Origin: UBA1547 sp035399865
GTDB taxonomy: Bacteria; Patescibacteriota; Saccharimonadia; Saccharimonadales; Saccharimonadaceae
DNA length: 64,000 nt
Direction of reading: 5' to 3'
Assembly: GCA_035399865.1 (NCBI GenBank)
Contig: DAOPJW010000003.1
Span: forward strand, 62,001 to 126,000
The number at the start of each line of letters is the position of its first letter. Within the stretch, counting starts at the first letter, position 1. Under the pieces are notes generated by a model. The model saw only the letters and a program-made list of their open reading frames with translations, had not been told where the DNA came from and did not search any database. Both the position numbers and the translations under genes were made by a program. Shown here piece after piece: positions 41,822 to 50,656 of the stretch.

Positions 41822-43939
41822 ATGGGTCAAAGAAGGCTCTCTAATGTCCAAAATGATGATGTATCAAAACGTCAAGGACAGCAACAACAAAAGTCTAGAT
41901 CAAATAATACTGTTCTGAATAGTATAGCTACTCGGAAGGGCGAAGTTTTTAGGGCACAACGACGTGTTAATGAAAATGTTAATGTCCGAGCAAGCCAACA
42001 CATGATAGATATACCTGTTAATAAATCTATCTATAATGGCTATAGCGGACGTCAATTTAGCCCTGTTGATCAAAAGAAGCAACCTAAATCTCGTGGTCCA
42101 AAATTACGTATTTTGCCAATCGGAGGATTGGGCGAGATGGGTATCGGAAAAAATATGACAGCCATCGAGTATGATAATGATATCATCGTTATTGACTGTG
42201 GTTTTTTGTTTCCCGGAGAAAATTATCCTGGTATAAATTACATTACCCCCGATATTACTTATCTTGAAGAAAATAAGCACAAGATCAGGGCTATTATTTT
42301 TACTCATGCTCACCTTGACCATATCGGTGGTTTCAAGCAGTTGGCCCATAGAATACCGGCTCCGGTTTATGGCACAAAGTTTACTTTGGGTATGATTCAA
42401 CGAACTATGGAGGAATCTTCAAGTGGCTATGAGCCGAAATATATTGAAGTAAATCCTGATACACACGATAGAGTTCAGATAGGCGATAGTTTTAATGTTG
42501 AATTTGTCCGTGTTGATCACTCGATTCCAGATTGTGCAGCTCTTATCATACGTACGCCACTTGGAGTTTTGGTCCATAGTGGTGACTGGCGTCTTGAAAA
42601 TGCTCCAGTTGACGGAAAAAAATTTGACTTCGAACGCTTTACTGAAGTAGCAACAAAAGAAGGTATTTTGGTGCTTATGAACGAGTCAACAAATTGTGAA
42701 TCCGATGGGACTCATACTCATAGCGAGTTCGATATTCAAGAAAGTATGGGTCAAATAATGAATAAATACCCAAACAGTCGCTTGATAATAAGTTGTTTTT
42801 CTAGCCAAATCCACCGTATGCAAGTAATTCTAGATGAAGCAAAAAAATATAATCGCAAAGTAGCTTTTGCTGGTTATAGTATGATCCAAAATCTTGAAGT
42901 TGCGTTACGATCAGGTGTAATTAAAGTGCCAAGAGATATCGTAGTAAAGATGGAAGATATTATTAAATTGCCCGATAATAAGGTTACTATCGTCTGTACT
43001 GGCTCTCAAGGTGAATTTAGTGCCGTATTAAATCGTATGGCTAGTGGTAGTCATAAATTTATAAAGATAAAAAATTCGGACGTTATCGTTTTTAGCTCAA
43101 ATCCTATACCAGGAAATGAAAAATATGTCGTGCGAACAATTGATGGTTTAATGCGCGAGGGAAGTGAAGTAATTCAAAATAATAGAACTCATTTGACTGG
43201 AGTTGGTCCTTTGCATTTGTCAGGGCATGCTTATCACGATGATCACGTCAAATTTATAAGTGCCTTGAATCCAAAATATTACATCCCAATTCACGGTGAA
43301 TTTCATATGCTAGTTCATAATGCCAGTATTGCTGAAAAAACCGTAGGTATAAGAAGAGAAAATATCTTTGTCTGTGACAGTGGTGATGTCATTGAGATAA
43401 CAAGCGAAAGTGCTCGCAAAGCTGGTCGTATTCCAGTTGGTGGTATTATGTACGACGATAACGACACGATTGTTTCTGAAGTCGTTTTAAAAGACCGAAT
43501 TCATATGGCCACAGAAGGAATATTTGTCGTTGTTCTTACAGTACTAAAAGGTAGTGGAAGATTATTAACTAGCCCTGATATCATAAGTCGAGGTTTTATT
43601 TATCTTCGTGATAATGAAGAATTGATGGGTATGATTCGTCAATATTTAAAACAAAAAGTATCTCGTTCATTTACTGCTAAGCATGTTGATTTAGATGTCA
43701 TTAAAAAAGAAATCAAAGACGAAATTACTCATATCTTATATGATCAAACTCATCGTACGCCGATAGTTATTCCGGTAATTAATGAAATAGGTGGTAAAAG
43801 TCAAAAAACACCAAATGTTCCAAAGATTGAACCTGTTGACCATACGTTGGATCATATCGTGCATAAGCCTCATACCTATCAAGAAACTGATGAGACTAGA
43901 CCACGACCAACTTTCAGAAATGATCGTCGCGAATATTAA
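41822..43939 (+). CDS. rnj: Ribonuclease J
   Basis: A metallo-beta-lactamase/beta-CASP RNase with endo- and 5'-exonuclease activity, central to mRNA decay where RNase E is absent. 705 aa. About 85 N-terminal residues are basic and disordered (MGQRRLSNVQNDD), an extension compared with Firmicutes enzymes. Zn motif HAHLDHIGG, then later GHAYHDD and PIHGEFHML, are intact. The C-terminus (HKPHTYQETDETRPRPTF) is also extended. AGGAG lies about 17 nt before the ATG. Leader length suggests possible post-transcriptional control. Confidence 0.95.
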   Translation: MGQRRLSNVQNDDVSKRQGQQQQKSRSNNTVLNSIATRKGEVFRAQRRVNENVNVRASQHMIDIPVNKSIYNGYSGRQFSPVDQKKQPKSRGPKLRILPIGGLGEMGIGKNMTAIEYDNDIIVIDCGFLFPGENYPGINYITPDITYLEENKHKIRAIIFTHAHLDHIGGFKQLAHRIPAPVYGTKFTLGMIQRTMEESSSGYEPKYIEVNPDTHDRVQIGDSFNVEFVRVDHSIPDCAALIIRTPLGVLVHSGDWRLENAPVDGKKFDFERFTEVATKEGILVLMNESTNCESDGTHTHSEFDIQESMGQIMNKYPNSRLIISCFSSQIHRMQVILDEAKKYNRKVAFAGYSMIQNLEVALRSGVIKVPRDIVVKMEDIIKLPDNKVTIVCTGSQGEFSAVLNRMASGSHKFIKIKNSDVIVFSSNPIPGNEKYVVRTIDGLMREGSEVIQNNRTHLTGVGPLHLSGHAYHDDHVKFISALNPKYYIPIHGEFHMLVHNASIAEKTVGIRRENIFVCDSGDVIEITSESARKAGRIPVGGIMYDDNDTIVSEVVLKDRIHMATEGIFVVVLTVLKGSGRLLTSPDIISRGFIYLRDNEELMGMIRQYLKQKVSRSFTAKHVDLDVIKKEIKDEITHILYDQTHRTPIVIPVINEIGGKSQKTPNVPKIEPVDHTLDHIVHKPHTYQETDETRPRPTFRNDRREY

Positions 43940-44023
43940 GACTGCCACTTGCAAAATGTAGTAAATTTTGCTATAATATGCTCACCAAAAGATTACAAAA
44001 GCGGTTTATAATAGGAAAGTAAT

Positions 44024-46240
44024 ATGGCAAAAAGAAAAAAACGAAAGTCAAACAGATTACAAAAATCACAACCGCAACACAACTTGCCGACAGGTTTTTG
44101 GTCTCAAATCGGAGCACTTTTATTGATAGCAGTTTCTATTCTTTTTGTCGTAGCTTGGTTTGGTTCTGGTGGTCCGATACTTGAATGGGCTCATAGTTCT
44201 TCAATTTCAGTCATAGGCTTAGCGGTTTATGTATTACCATTATTATTTATATTTTTAGCTGTTGAAATTTTTAGATCTGAAAATAATCAATTACCATTTG
44301 TTACCAAGTTTGCTAGCGTTATTGTAATCCTATTATTTTCAGGTTTATTTGGTTTGCTAAAAAATAACGACGGCCAAACTGAAGGGGGACTAATCGGCGA
44401 AATTGTAAATGGCGGTATGCTATCTTTAGTAGACTCTAATGTAGCTTCATTTATATACGTGTTACTAATTATTGTAACTATGCTTTTCATATTAAGAGAA
44501 ACTCCATTTACAGTAATCAAAAAAATATCGAAAATTATTAAACATGATACTTCTGAAAATGAAGCTAATATGAAAATTATGCGTAACGTTTCAGCTATTG
44601 AAACACTACGCTCAAGCGGTAATGAAATTAAAGTAAACATGCCAGATTTAAACAATGTTATTACGACGAGAGTAAAACCAAAAATTCCTGGTCTATCTGG
44701 TGTTTCTCGAAATAAATCTTCTGATAATCAATCAGTACTAGTTACTGTAAATGATCCAAACTGGAAGTTCCCAAATCTGGAATTATTAGAAAACAGACAA
44801 TCTCCTCCTGATGCTGGAAATATCCAACAAAATGCCGGTATTATAAAAAGTACACTTCGAGAATTTGATATTGAAGTTGATATTGAAGGTGCTAATATGG
44901 GTCCTCGAGTTACCCAATATACATTACTACCAGCACGTGGAATTAAACTAGATAGGATAGCATCTTATGAAAAAAATCTAATGCTTGCTTTAGGTGCTCA
45001 GAGACTACGTATCGAAGCACCAATTCCTGGTCAAAAAGCTGTCGGTATTGAAGTTCCAAATCAAAAGGCTGGTGATGTGCGTTTATATTCAATCATTGCA
45101 AGCCCTGAATGGAAGAATAAGACTGAACCACTTACTTTTGCTATTGGGCGTGATATCTCTGGAAAGGTTGTATTAGGCGAGTTAAACGATATGCCACACT
45201 TATTAATAGCAGGTCAAACTAAAGCTGGAAAATCTGTCATGATTAATACGCTTCTCACAAGTCTTTTGTACCACAATAGTCCAAGTAATATGAAAATGAT
45301 TTTAATTGATCCAAAGCGTGTGGAGATGGTGGCATATCAGGATATACCTCATCTTATTACTCCAGTTATTACGGAAGCTGATAAGACAATTAGTGCTCTT
45401 AAATGGTGCGTTCAAGAAATGGAAAGGCGTTATGTCTTACTTGCTGAAAATAAAGTCGTTGATATCAAGGAATATAATTCGGTTATTAAATCAAAAGGAC
45501 GAAAAATATCAGTTACAGACGAAAATGGCTATCCTCAACAACATGAGAATGGTGCTATGCCTTATGTCGTGATTGTTATTGATGAGCTTAGTGATTTAAA
45601 ACAACAAGCACCAAAAGATTTAGAAAGCTTGATTATAAGGATAGCTCAAAAGGGTAGGGCTGCGGGATTACATTTAGTGATTGCGACTCAAAGTCCTCGC
45701 AAGGATGTTATTACTGGTCTAATAAAGGCAAACGTTCCTGCTAAAATTGCCTTTTCGGTATCTAATCAGCTAGAAAGTAGAATAATATTAGATCAAAATG
45801 GTGCTGACAAGTTACTTGGAAATGGTGACATGTTGTTAAAAACGACCGATATGCCTGGGGCGAAACGTGTTCAAGGTGCTTTAGTAACAAAACCTGAAGT
45901 TCGAAAAGTGATGGATTATTTACGTAGTCAATCACCTCCACAATATAATGATGAAGTCATTAGTCAACCAGTTCATCTTAACGGAAAGGGCGGGGTTATA
46001 ACAGATTATGATGACGAAATTGATAATCGTTATGATGATGCTCTTAGGCTAGTAATCGAAAATCGAAAAGCAAGTACAACCTTTTTACAAATGCGTCTGA
46101 AAGTAGGTTATGCAAAAGCGGCTAGAATAATGTCTCAATTGGAAGAACGGGGAATCATAAGTCCACCTGACGGTGCTCGTCCAAGAGAAGTATTAGTTGA
46201 AAGTATTGATGAAATAAATCAGATTAATGACAATGCGTAA
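44024..46240 (+). CDS. ftsK: DNA translocase FtsK
   Basis: Septum-located ATPase that pumps chromosome ends apart at division. 738 aa. About four N-terminal membrane helices (residues 20-160), a short linker, then a RecA-like motor: Walker A AGQTKAGKSVMINTLL, Walker B YVVIVIDELSDL, and a GLHLVIATQSPRKDVITGLIK block. The C-terminal gamma winged helix (FLQMRLKVGYAKAARIMSQLEE) that reads polarity sequences is present. TATAAT at about 43973 gives a leader of about 45 nt containing AGGAAAG before the ATG. Confidence 0.96.
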   Translation: MAKRKKRKSNRLQKSQPQHNLPTGFWSQIGALLLIAVSILFVVAWFGSGGPILEWAHSSSISVIGLAVYVLPLLFIFLAVEIFRSENNQLPFVTKFASVIVILLFSGLFGLLKNNDGQTEGGLIGEIVNGGMLSLVDSNVASFIYVLLIIVTMLFILRETPFTVIKKISKIIKHDTSENEANMKIMRNVSAIETLRSSGNEIKVNMPDLNNVITTRVKPKIPGLSGVSRNKSSDNQSVLVTVNDPNWKFPNLELLENRQSPPDAGNIQQNAGIIKSTLREFDIEVDIEGANMGPRVTQYTLLPARGIKLDRIASYEKNLMLALGAQRLRIEAPIPGQKAVGIEVPNQKAGDVRLYSIIASPEWKNKTEPLTFAIGRDISGKVVLGELNDMPHLLIAGQTKAGKSVMINTLLTSLLYHNSPSNMKMILIDPKRVEMVAYQDIPHLITPVITEADKTISALKWCVQEMERRYVLLAENKVVDIKEYNSVIKSKGRKISVTDENGYPQQHENGAMPYVVIVIDELSDLKQQAPKDLESLIIRIAQKGRAAGLHLVIATQSPRKDVITGLIKANVPAKIAFSVSNQLESRIILDQNGADKLLGNGDMLLKTTDMPGAKRVQGALVTKPEVRKVMDYLRSQSPPQYNDEVISQPVHLNGKGGVITDYDDEIDNRYDDALRLVIENRKASTTFLQMRLKVGYAKAARIMSQLEERGIISPPDGARPREVLVESIDEINQINDNA

Positions 46241-46366
46241 ATTACTCAAAATCTTGTCTAAAGATAGACGTATCTTATAAAAACTGATATAATATAAAAG
46301 TTATTAACTCGGCTTGTATTTTAGTATAAGCATCCACAATATAAGGATTCCAGAGGAGGAAATCTA

Positions 46367-46732
46367 ATGAAAGAATACGAACTAACAGTCTTGGTTCACC
46401 CTGATTTGGAGGTGGATTTAGACACTCCGCTTGTAAAAATTCGCAAGCTTATCACGTCAAACGGTGGCGAAATTACAAAAGAAGATATTTGGGGCAAGAA
46501 AAGACTTTCTTATCGGATTAAGAAAGAAGATTTTGCAGTCTATGTCTTTTTTGAATTAAAATTACCTACTCAAGCACCATTAAAAATTAGCAATACGCTA
46601 AATATTTCAAACGAAGTGTTGAGATATCTATTAGTTACGACTGATGAAAGAGCTCGCAAGGCAATTCAGAATTCAAAGAATATTGAAGAACAAAATGAAA
46701 ATAACGAGCAAGATATTAATGAGGAGGAGTAA
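46367..46732 (+). CDS. rpsF: 30S ribosomal protein S6
   Basis: A 121-aa S6 (MKEYELTVLVHPDLEVD, KKRLSYRIKKEDFAVYVFFEL) with an acidic C-terminal tail (EEQNENNEQDINEEE), the part that is glutamylated in E. coli. GAGGAGG precedes the ATG. TATAAT at 46288-46293 gives a leader of about 65 nt. First gene of rpsF-ssb-rpsR-efp-tlyA. Confidence 0.95.
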   Translation: MKEYELTVLVHPDLEVDLDTPLVKIRKLITSNGGEITKEDIWGKKRLSYRIKKEDFAVYVFFELKLPTQAPLKISNTLNISNEVLRYLLVTTDERARKAIQNSKNIEEQNENNEQDINEEE

Positions 46733-46735
46733 AAA

Positions 46736-47176
46736 ATGGCAAAAAGTATAAACCAAGTCATATTGATGGGACGATTAACTCGAGATCCTGAACAACGCAC
46801 GACTCCAACTGGTAAAACTATCGTCAGCTTTGGTATTGCTGTTGATCGCCTTGGTCAAGATGATACAGCTGATTTTTTCAACGTGTCCGCATGGGAAAAA
46901 TTAGGTGAATTGGTTATGCAATACCTCTCAAAAGGTCGCCGTGTGCTAGTACAAGGTAGGCTACGCCAAGATAGTTGGGATGATAAAGAAACTGGCAAAA
47001 AACAAAGTCGCATCGAGGTTGTTGCTAATGATGTAACTTTCCTTGATGGTCCTAGTGGAAACAGTTCCTCGTCCGAAGAAATATCTAGTTCAAAATCAAG
47101 GTCTAAGAAATCCGAAGATGTAGTTATTGAAGATATTGAAGACAAGCCGATTGATTTAAGTGAGATTCCATTTTAG
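46736..47176 (+). CDS. ssb: Single-stranded DNA-binding protein
   Basis: A 146-aa SSB. The OB fold (INQVILMGRLTRDPEQRTTPTGK, FFNVSAWEKLGELVMQYLSKGRRVLVQGRL) is followed by a Ser/Glu-rich flexible tail ending DLSEIPF, matching the DDIPF-type partner-binding tip. GGAGGAG overlaps the rpsF stop. Typical location between S6 and S18. Confidence 0.96.
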   Translation: MAKSINQVILMGRLTRDPEQRTTPTGKTIVSFGIAVDRLGQDDTADFFNVSAWEKLGELVMQYLSKGRRVLVQGRLRQDSWDDKETGKKQSRIEVVANDVTFLDGPSGNSSSSEEISSSKSRSKKSEDVVIEDIEDKPIDLSEIPF

Positions 47177-47199
47177 TAATTTTTCAGAAAGGATAATTT

Positions 47200-47403
47200 A
47201 TGATTACAAAAAGATATAAAAAAGATGCCCTCGTATATTTTGATTATAAGGATGTAAAAACATTGCAACGCTTTATAGATATTTACGGACAAATAAAGCC
47301 TATTAGTAAGACTGGCTTGAGTTCTCGTCAACAACGACAACTTGCTACTGCTATTAAACGTGCTCGTCACCTTGCTTTGTTACCATTTGTTACTCAAGGA
47401 TAA
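47200..47403 (+). CDS. rpsR: 30S ribosomal protein S18
   Basis: A 67-aa S18 of the cysteine-free form: DYKDVKTLQRFIDIYGQIKPISKTGLSSRQQRQLATAIKRARHLALLPF. It pairs with S6 on the platform of the 30S subunit. AAAGGA precedes the ATG. The gene for L9, which commonly follows in this operon, is absent, and efp comes instead. Confidence 0.96.
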   Translation: MITKRYKKDALVYFDYKDVKTLQRFIDIYGQIKPISKTGLSSRQQRQLATAIKRARHLALLPFVTQG

Positions 47404-47411
47404 TTTTTGAT

Positions 47412-47978
47412 ATGGCTTATCAACCAACCGACTTAAAAAAAGGTGTGGTCGTCCAGATTGATGGAAAACCTTTCCGTGTTATTGAATATAATCAAAAAGT
47501 CGTCGGACGTGGCGGAAGTATTGTTAATGTTAAAATTAAAAATCTAATTGACGGTAGTGTAATTCCAAAAACTTTCAAAGGTCAGGAAAAAATTGAATCA
47601 GCTGAAGTGAATAATCAGACTGTTCAGTATTTGTATTCGGATGGACAAAACTTTTATTTTATGGATCCTGAAACATTTGAACAATTTCAGATTCCAGCTG
47701 ATATCGTCGATGACGCAAAGAATTATCTGAAAGAGGGTGATAACTTAGTTTTGCAATTATTCAATAGTAGAGTAATAAATGTTGAATTACCAAAGAACCT
47801 ATATCTACAGGTCACATACACCGAAGACGTTACGAAAGGCGATACTACTAGTAATGTTATGAAAGACGCGACGCTGGAGACTGGATTCATAATAAAAGTT
47901 CCAGCATTTATTAAAACTGGTGATATTGTTTCAGTCGATACTACAACAGGCGAATATCGCGAACGTAAAAAAGGCTAA
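47412..47978 (+). CDS. efp: Elongation factor P, with arginine at the loop tip
   Basis: EF-P relieves ribosome stalling on proline runs. 188 aa with all three domains: KKGVVVQIDGKPFRVIEY, SAEVNNQTVQYLYSDG, then the C-terminal TTLETGFIIKVPAFIKTGD-like block (read here DATLETGFIIKVPAFIKTG). The exposed domain I loop that is often P-G-K-G reads V-V-G-R33-G-G-S, so the tip residue is arginine rather than lysine. It follows rpsR by 8 nt. Confidence 0.95.
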   Translation: MAYQPTDLKKGVVVQIDGKPFRVIEYNQKVVGRGGSIVNVKIKNLIDGSVIPKTFKGQEKIESAEVNNQTVQYLYSDGQNFYFMDPETFEQFQIPADIVDDAKNYLKEGDNLVLQLFNSRVINVELPKNLYLQVTYTEDVTKGDTTSNVMKDATLETGFIIKVPAFIKTGDIVSVDTTTGEYRERKKG

Positions 47979-47982
47979 AAAT

Positions 47983-48702
47983 ATGCAAAAACAACGACTT
48001 GACACAACGCTTTTAAAGCGTAAATTAGTTATGAGTCGTTCTCAGGCGGAAAATTGGATTCGTCTTGGAAAAGTCTCTATTGATGGTCATGTAGTGTCCA
48101 AACCAGGTTATTTTGTAAATGATAATTCAGAGATTAAATTGGATGCAAATGAAAAGTATGTCAGTAGAGCTGGATTGAAATTAGCATCAGTCGCATCTGC
48201 CTTAAAATTAGATTTCAGAGGAAAAATAGTACTTGATGTTGGTAGTAGTACTGGTGGTTTTACAGACTATTCACTGCAAAAAGGAGCTGAAAAAGTATAC
48301 GCAGTCGATGTTGGTACTGAACAGTTACACCCAAGTTTACGCTCTGATAAACGTATTGAACTTTTCGAAAAAACTGATATAAGGGATTTTTATCTCGATA
48401 TTAAGCCTGATATTATTCTTATCGACGTTTCGTTCATTTCTTTGAAACAAATTTTACCGCATATATATAACAGTCTTGTAGATAAAAATACTCAAATTGT
48501 TGCCATGTTAAAACCTCAATTTGAAGCGGGAAAGAATCAGACAAACAAGGGAGTTATCAAAAATGACGCTATGAGGCGACAAATAATAAAAGACTTCGAA
48601 GATTGGACACGTTCTTATTTCATTATTCGAGATAAACGTGATAGTGAAGTCGCAGGTGCCAAAGGTAACCGCGAACGCTTCTATGTATTAACAAAAATTT
48701 AA
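47983..48702 (+). CDS. TlyA-family rRNA 2'-O-methyltransferase
   Basis: About 239 aa: an S4-like RNA-binding domain (RLDTTLLKRKLVMSRSQAENWIRLGKVSIDG, split) followed by an FtsJ-like SAM methyltransferase (motif I VLDVGSSTGGFTDYSL; DPYS region IILIDVSFISLKQIL; KPQFEAGK). Relatives methylate 16S and/or 23S rRNA, although many databases call them hemolysin A. I start at ATG 47983, just after the efp stop; a longer in-frame start at 47920 lies inside efp. Last gene of the ribosomal operon. Confidence 0.88.
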   Translation: MQKQRLDTTLLKRKLVMSRSQAENWIRLGKVSIDGHVVSKPGYFVNDNSEIKLDANEKYVSRAGLKLASVASALKLDFRGKIVLDVGSSTGGFTDYSLQKGAEKVYAVDVGTEQLHPSLRSDKRIELFEKTDIRDFYLDIKPDIILIDVSFISLKQILPHIYNSLVDKNTQIVAMLKPQFEAGKNQTNKGVIKNDAMRRQIIKDFEDWTRSYFIIRDKRDSEVAGAKGNRERFYVLTKI

Positions 48703-48732
48703 TTAATATAAATGTTAATAATTTAAAATATA

Positions 48733-48779
48733 CTTAAAATAAACTTATCAGGGTCCGACCCTGATAAGTTTATTTTAAG
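48733..48779. repeat. REP-like palindrome, copy 6, extended 47-nt perfect form (C centre)
   Basis: Core at 48747-48765 within perfect 23-nt arms: left CTTAAAATAAACTT plus the core half, right the exact complement ending AAGTTTATTTTAAG. It lies between convergent tlyA and ychF, where it could also act as a terminator. Confidence 0.92.
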
Positions 48780-48832
48780 CTTAAGTAAACTTTGTTTTTA
48801 TATTTTTAGATATTTAATTTCTTAGTTTCTAA

Positions 48833-49915
48833 TTATTTGGAGACGTTGAAGCGAAATTCGACAATATCACCTGGACGCATTATATAGTCACGACCTTCGG
48901 TGCGGATTTTGCCAGTCGAGCGAGCGGCGACTTCGGAACCGGTGGTGATTAAATCATCATAGTCTACAATCTGAGCGGCGATAAAACCTTTTTCAAAATC
49001 AGTATGAATTACTCCTGCAGATTGAGGGGCAGTTGATCCCTTATGTATAGTCCATGCCCGAACCTCTTTAGGGCCAGCGGTCAAGAAACTTTGTAGTCCT
49101 AGCATATCATATGCAGTTTTAATTAATTGCACCAAACCAGTTTCTTTTACTCCGTAGCTTTCTAATAATTCCGTAGCCTCATTTTGATTCAGTTCTCTTA
49201 ATTCATCCTCAAGTTTGGCACATACAAAAATTGTTCGCGAAGGTTCGACGAGCCTTTTTAATTCAGTCTTTCTTTCTTCATTAGTAAGTGTCTCTTCATC
49301 TATATTGAACACATAAATTAACGATTTGGATGTCAGTAAATTTAAGTCTGCAAAGTACTCATTTTTTAAATTTTTTAATTCAGATATTAATTTACCTGAT
49401 TTAAGGTAACTCAAGAGTTCATTTAGATAGTCGATAGTATCCTTTAATTTTGGATTTCCTTTGGCATCTCGCATTACTTTTTGGAGGCGAGACTCTATAG
49501 TTTGAATATCGGCTAAAATGAGTTCAGTATTAATAATTTCGATATCATTTTTAGGGTTTACTTCTTTAGATACATGCATAACACTATCGTCATGAAAAGC
49601 CCGAACGATATGAATAATCGCATCGCATTGTCTGATATTAGCTAAAAATTTATTACCTAAACCTTCTCCTTGGCTTGCACCAGCAACTAAACCAGCGATA
49701 TCAACAAAAGTCACCGTAGCAGGGATAATTTTTGAAGTATTATACATTTCCGCTAATTTGTTTAAGCGTGGATCTGGTACAGGTACTATACCGGTATTTG
49801 GCTCAATAGTAGCAAACGGATAATTAGCAACCAATATACTATTATCAGTTAAAGCATTAAATAAAGTGGACTTACCAACATTTGGCAACCCGACTATTCC
49901 AATAGATAAACTCAT
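48833..49915 (-). CDS. ychF: Redox-regulated ATPase YchF (Obg-like)
   Basis: A universally conserved P-loop protein that binds ribosomes and prefers ATP. 360 aa: G1 GLPNVGKSTLFNAL, G3 DIAGLVAGASQGEG, an NxxE-type G4 (VFNIDEE) explaining ATP preference, a coiled-coil middle and a C-terminal TGS domain ending GDIVEFRFNVSK. The ATG at 49915 is 6 nt after TAAAAT on the minus strand and may be leaderless. Confidence 0.95.
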   Translation of the reverse strand: MSLSIGIVGLPNVGKSTLFNALTDNSILVANYPFATIEPNTGIVPVPDPRLNKLAEMYNTSKIIPATVTFVDIAGLVAGASQGEGLGNKFLANIRQCDAIIHIVRAFHDDSVMHVSKEVNPKNDIEIINTELILADIQTIESRLQKVMRDAKGNPKLKDTIDYLNELLSYLKSGKLISELKNLKNEYFADLNLLTSKSLIYVFNIDEETLTNEERKTELKRLVEPSRTIFVCAKLEDELRELNQNEATELLESYGVKETGLVQLIKTAYDMLGLQSFLTAGPKEVRAWTIHKGSTAPQSAGVIHTDFEKGFIAAQIVDYDDLITTGSEVAARSTGKIRTEGRDYIMRPGDIVEFRFNVSK

Positions 49916-50056
49916 AATAGTATTTTAACAGAGGTAATGAAATTATGCGACATTTAAAATAATTATTTTAGCAATAGTGACCAAGATTATATAAATTAGT
50001 TTAGATTATTTTGATATGATATTATTGTATTAATAAAAACATAAGAAAGATTTCTG

Positions 50057-50656
50057 ATGTCAAATATAATAAAAATTAGAAATAAATTACCATTAAAAAA
50101 CAAAAAAATATTAATTATTTTAGTAATTATTATTGCTGTTCTTGGTTTGATTTCTTGGGCATTCATCTCAACAAATGGAGAAAAAATAAATCAGATAATT
50201 AATAACGAAAAAAATGATAATACTAATAAAAAAACTGTTTCTTCAGATATTACTGATGCGATAGATAACATCGAAGAATTGAAAAAACAATCAGATTCAA
50301 CAGGTGATATTACAGCGTTAGAAGAAAATCAAAAGAAACTCCAAGAATATGTGAATAATTCTAGTAATAATGATGCTAAATTAGTGTATCTTAATGAATC
50401 GTTTTTGTTGTATATAAATAATGAAATGGAAGATTCTGCTTTAGAGATAGCAAATCAAGCAGAGACAATCAAGCCAACTGCCAGTACAGCCTCTAACCTT
50501 GCCCTTGTTTATATGAAAATGGGATCTTATCAAGAAGCTGTCGAATATTATCAACTGGCTGCCGATAGGAGTGAGAAATCTGATAATCCTAATGAATCTT
50601 GTCCTTATAATGATTATTTGATAGCAAAAAGAAATGCAGAGGCATTGATTAAATGA
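50057..50656 (+). CDS. Membrane-anchored TPR-like protein upstream of the pilus locus
   Basis: A 199-aa protein with a basic N-terminus, one membrane helix (residues about 19-38), a low-complexity Asn/Lys/Asp linker and a C-terminal tetratricopeptide-like region (NLALVYMKMGSYQEAVEYYQLAADRSEKS). It overlaps the next gene by 4 nt (ATGA), so the two products are translationally coupled. Probably an envelope scaffold for the secreted partner. Confidence 0.6.
   Translation: MSNIIKIRNKLPLKNKKILIILVIIIAVLGLISWAFISTNGEKINQIINNEKNDNTNKKTVSSDITDAIDNIEELKKQSDSTGDITALEENQKKLQEYVNNSSNNDAKLVYLNESFLLYINNEMEDSALEIANQAETIKPTASTASNLALVYMKMGSYQEAVEYYQLAADRSEKSDNPNESCPYNDYLIAKRNAEALIK

Noticed and set aside
46300..46366. 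S6:S18 autoregulatory RNA motif in the rpsF leader
   Set aside because: A small CTTGTA/TATAAG stem exists, but I could not find the conserved CCG feature with confidence.
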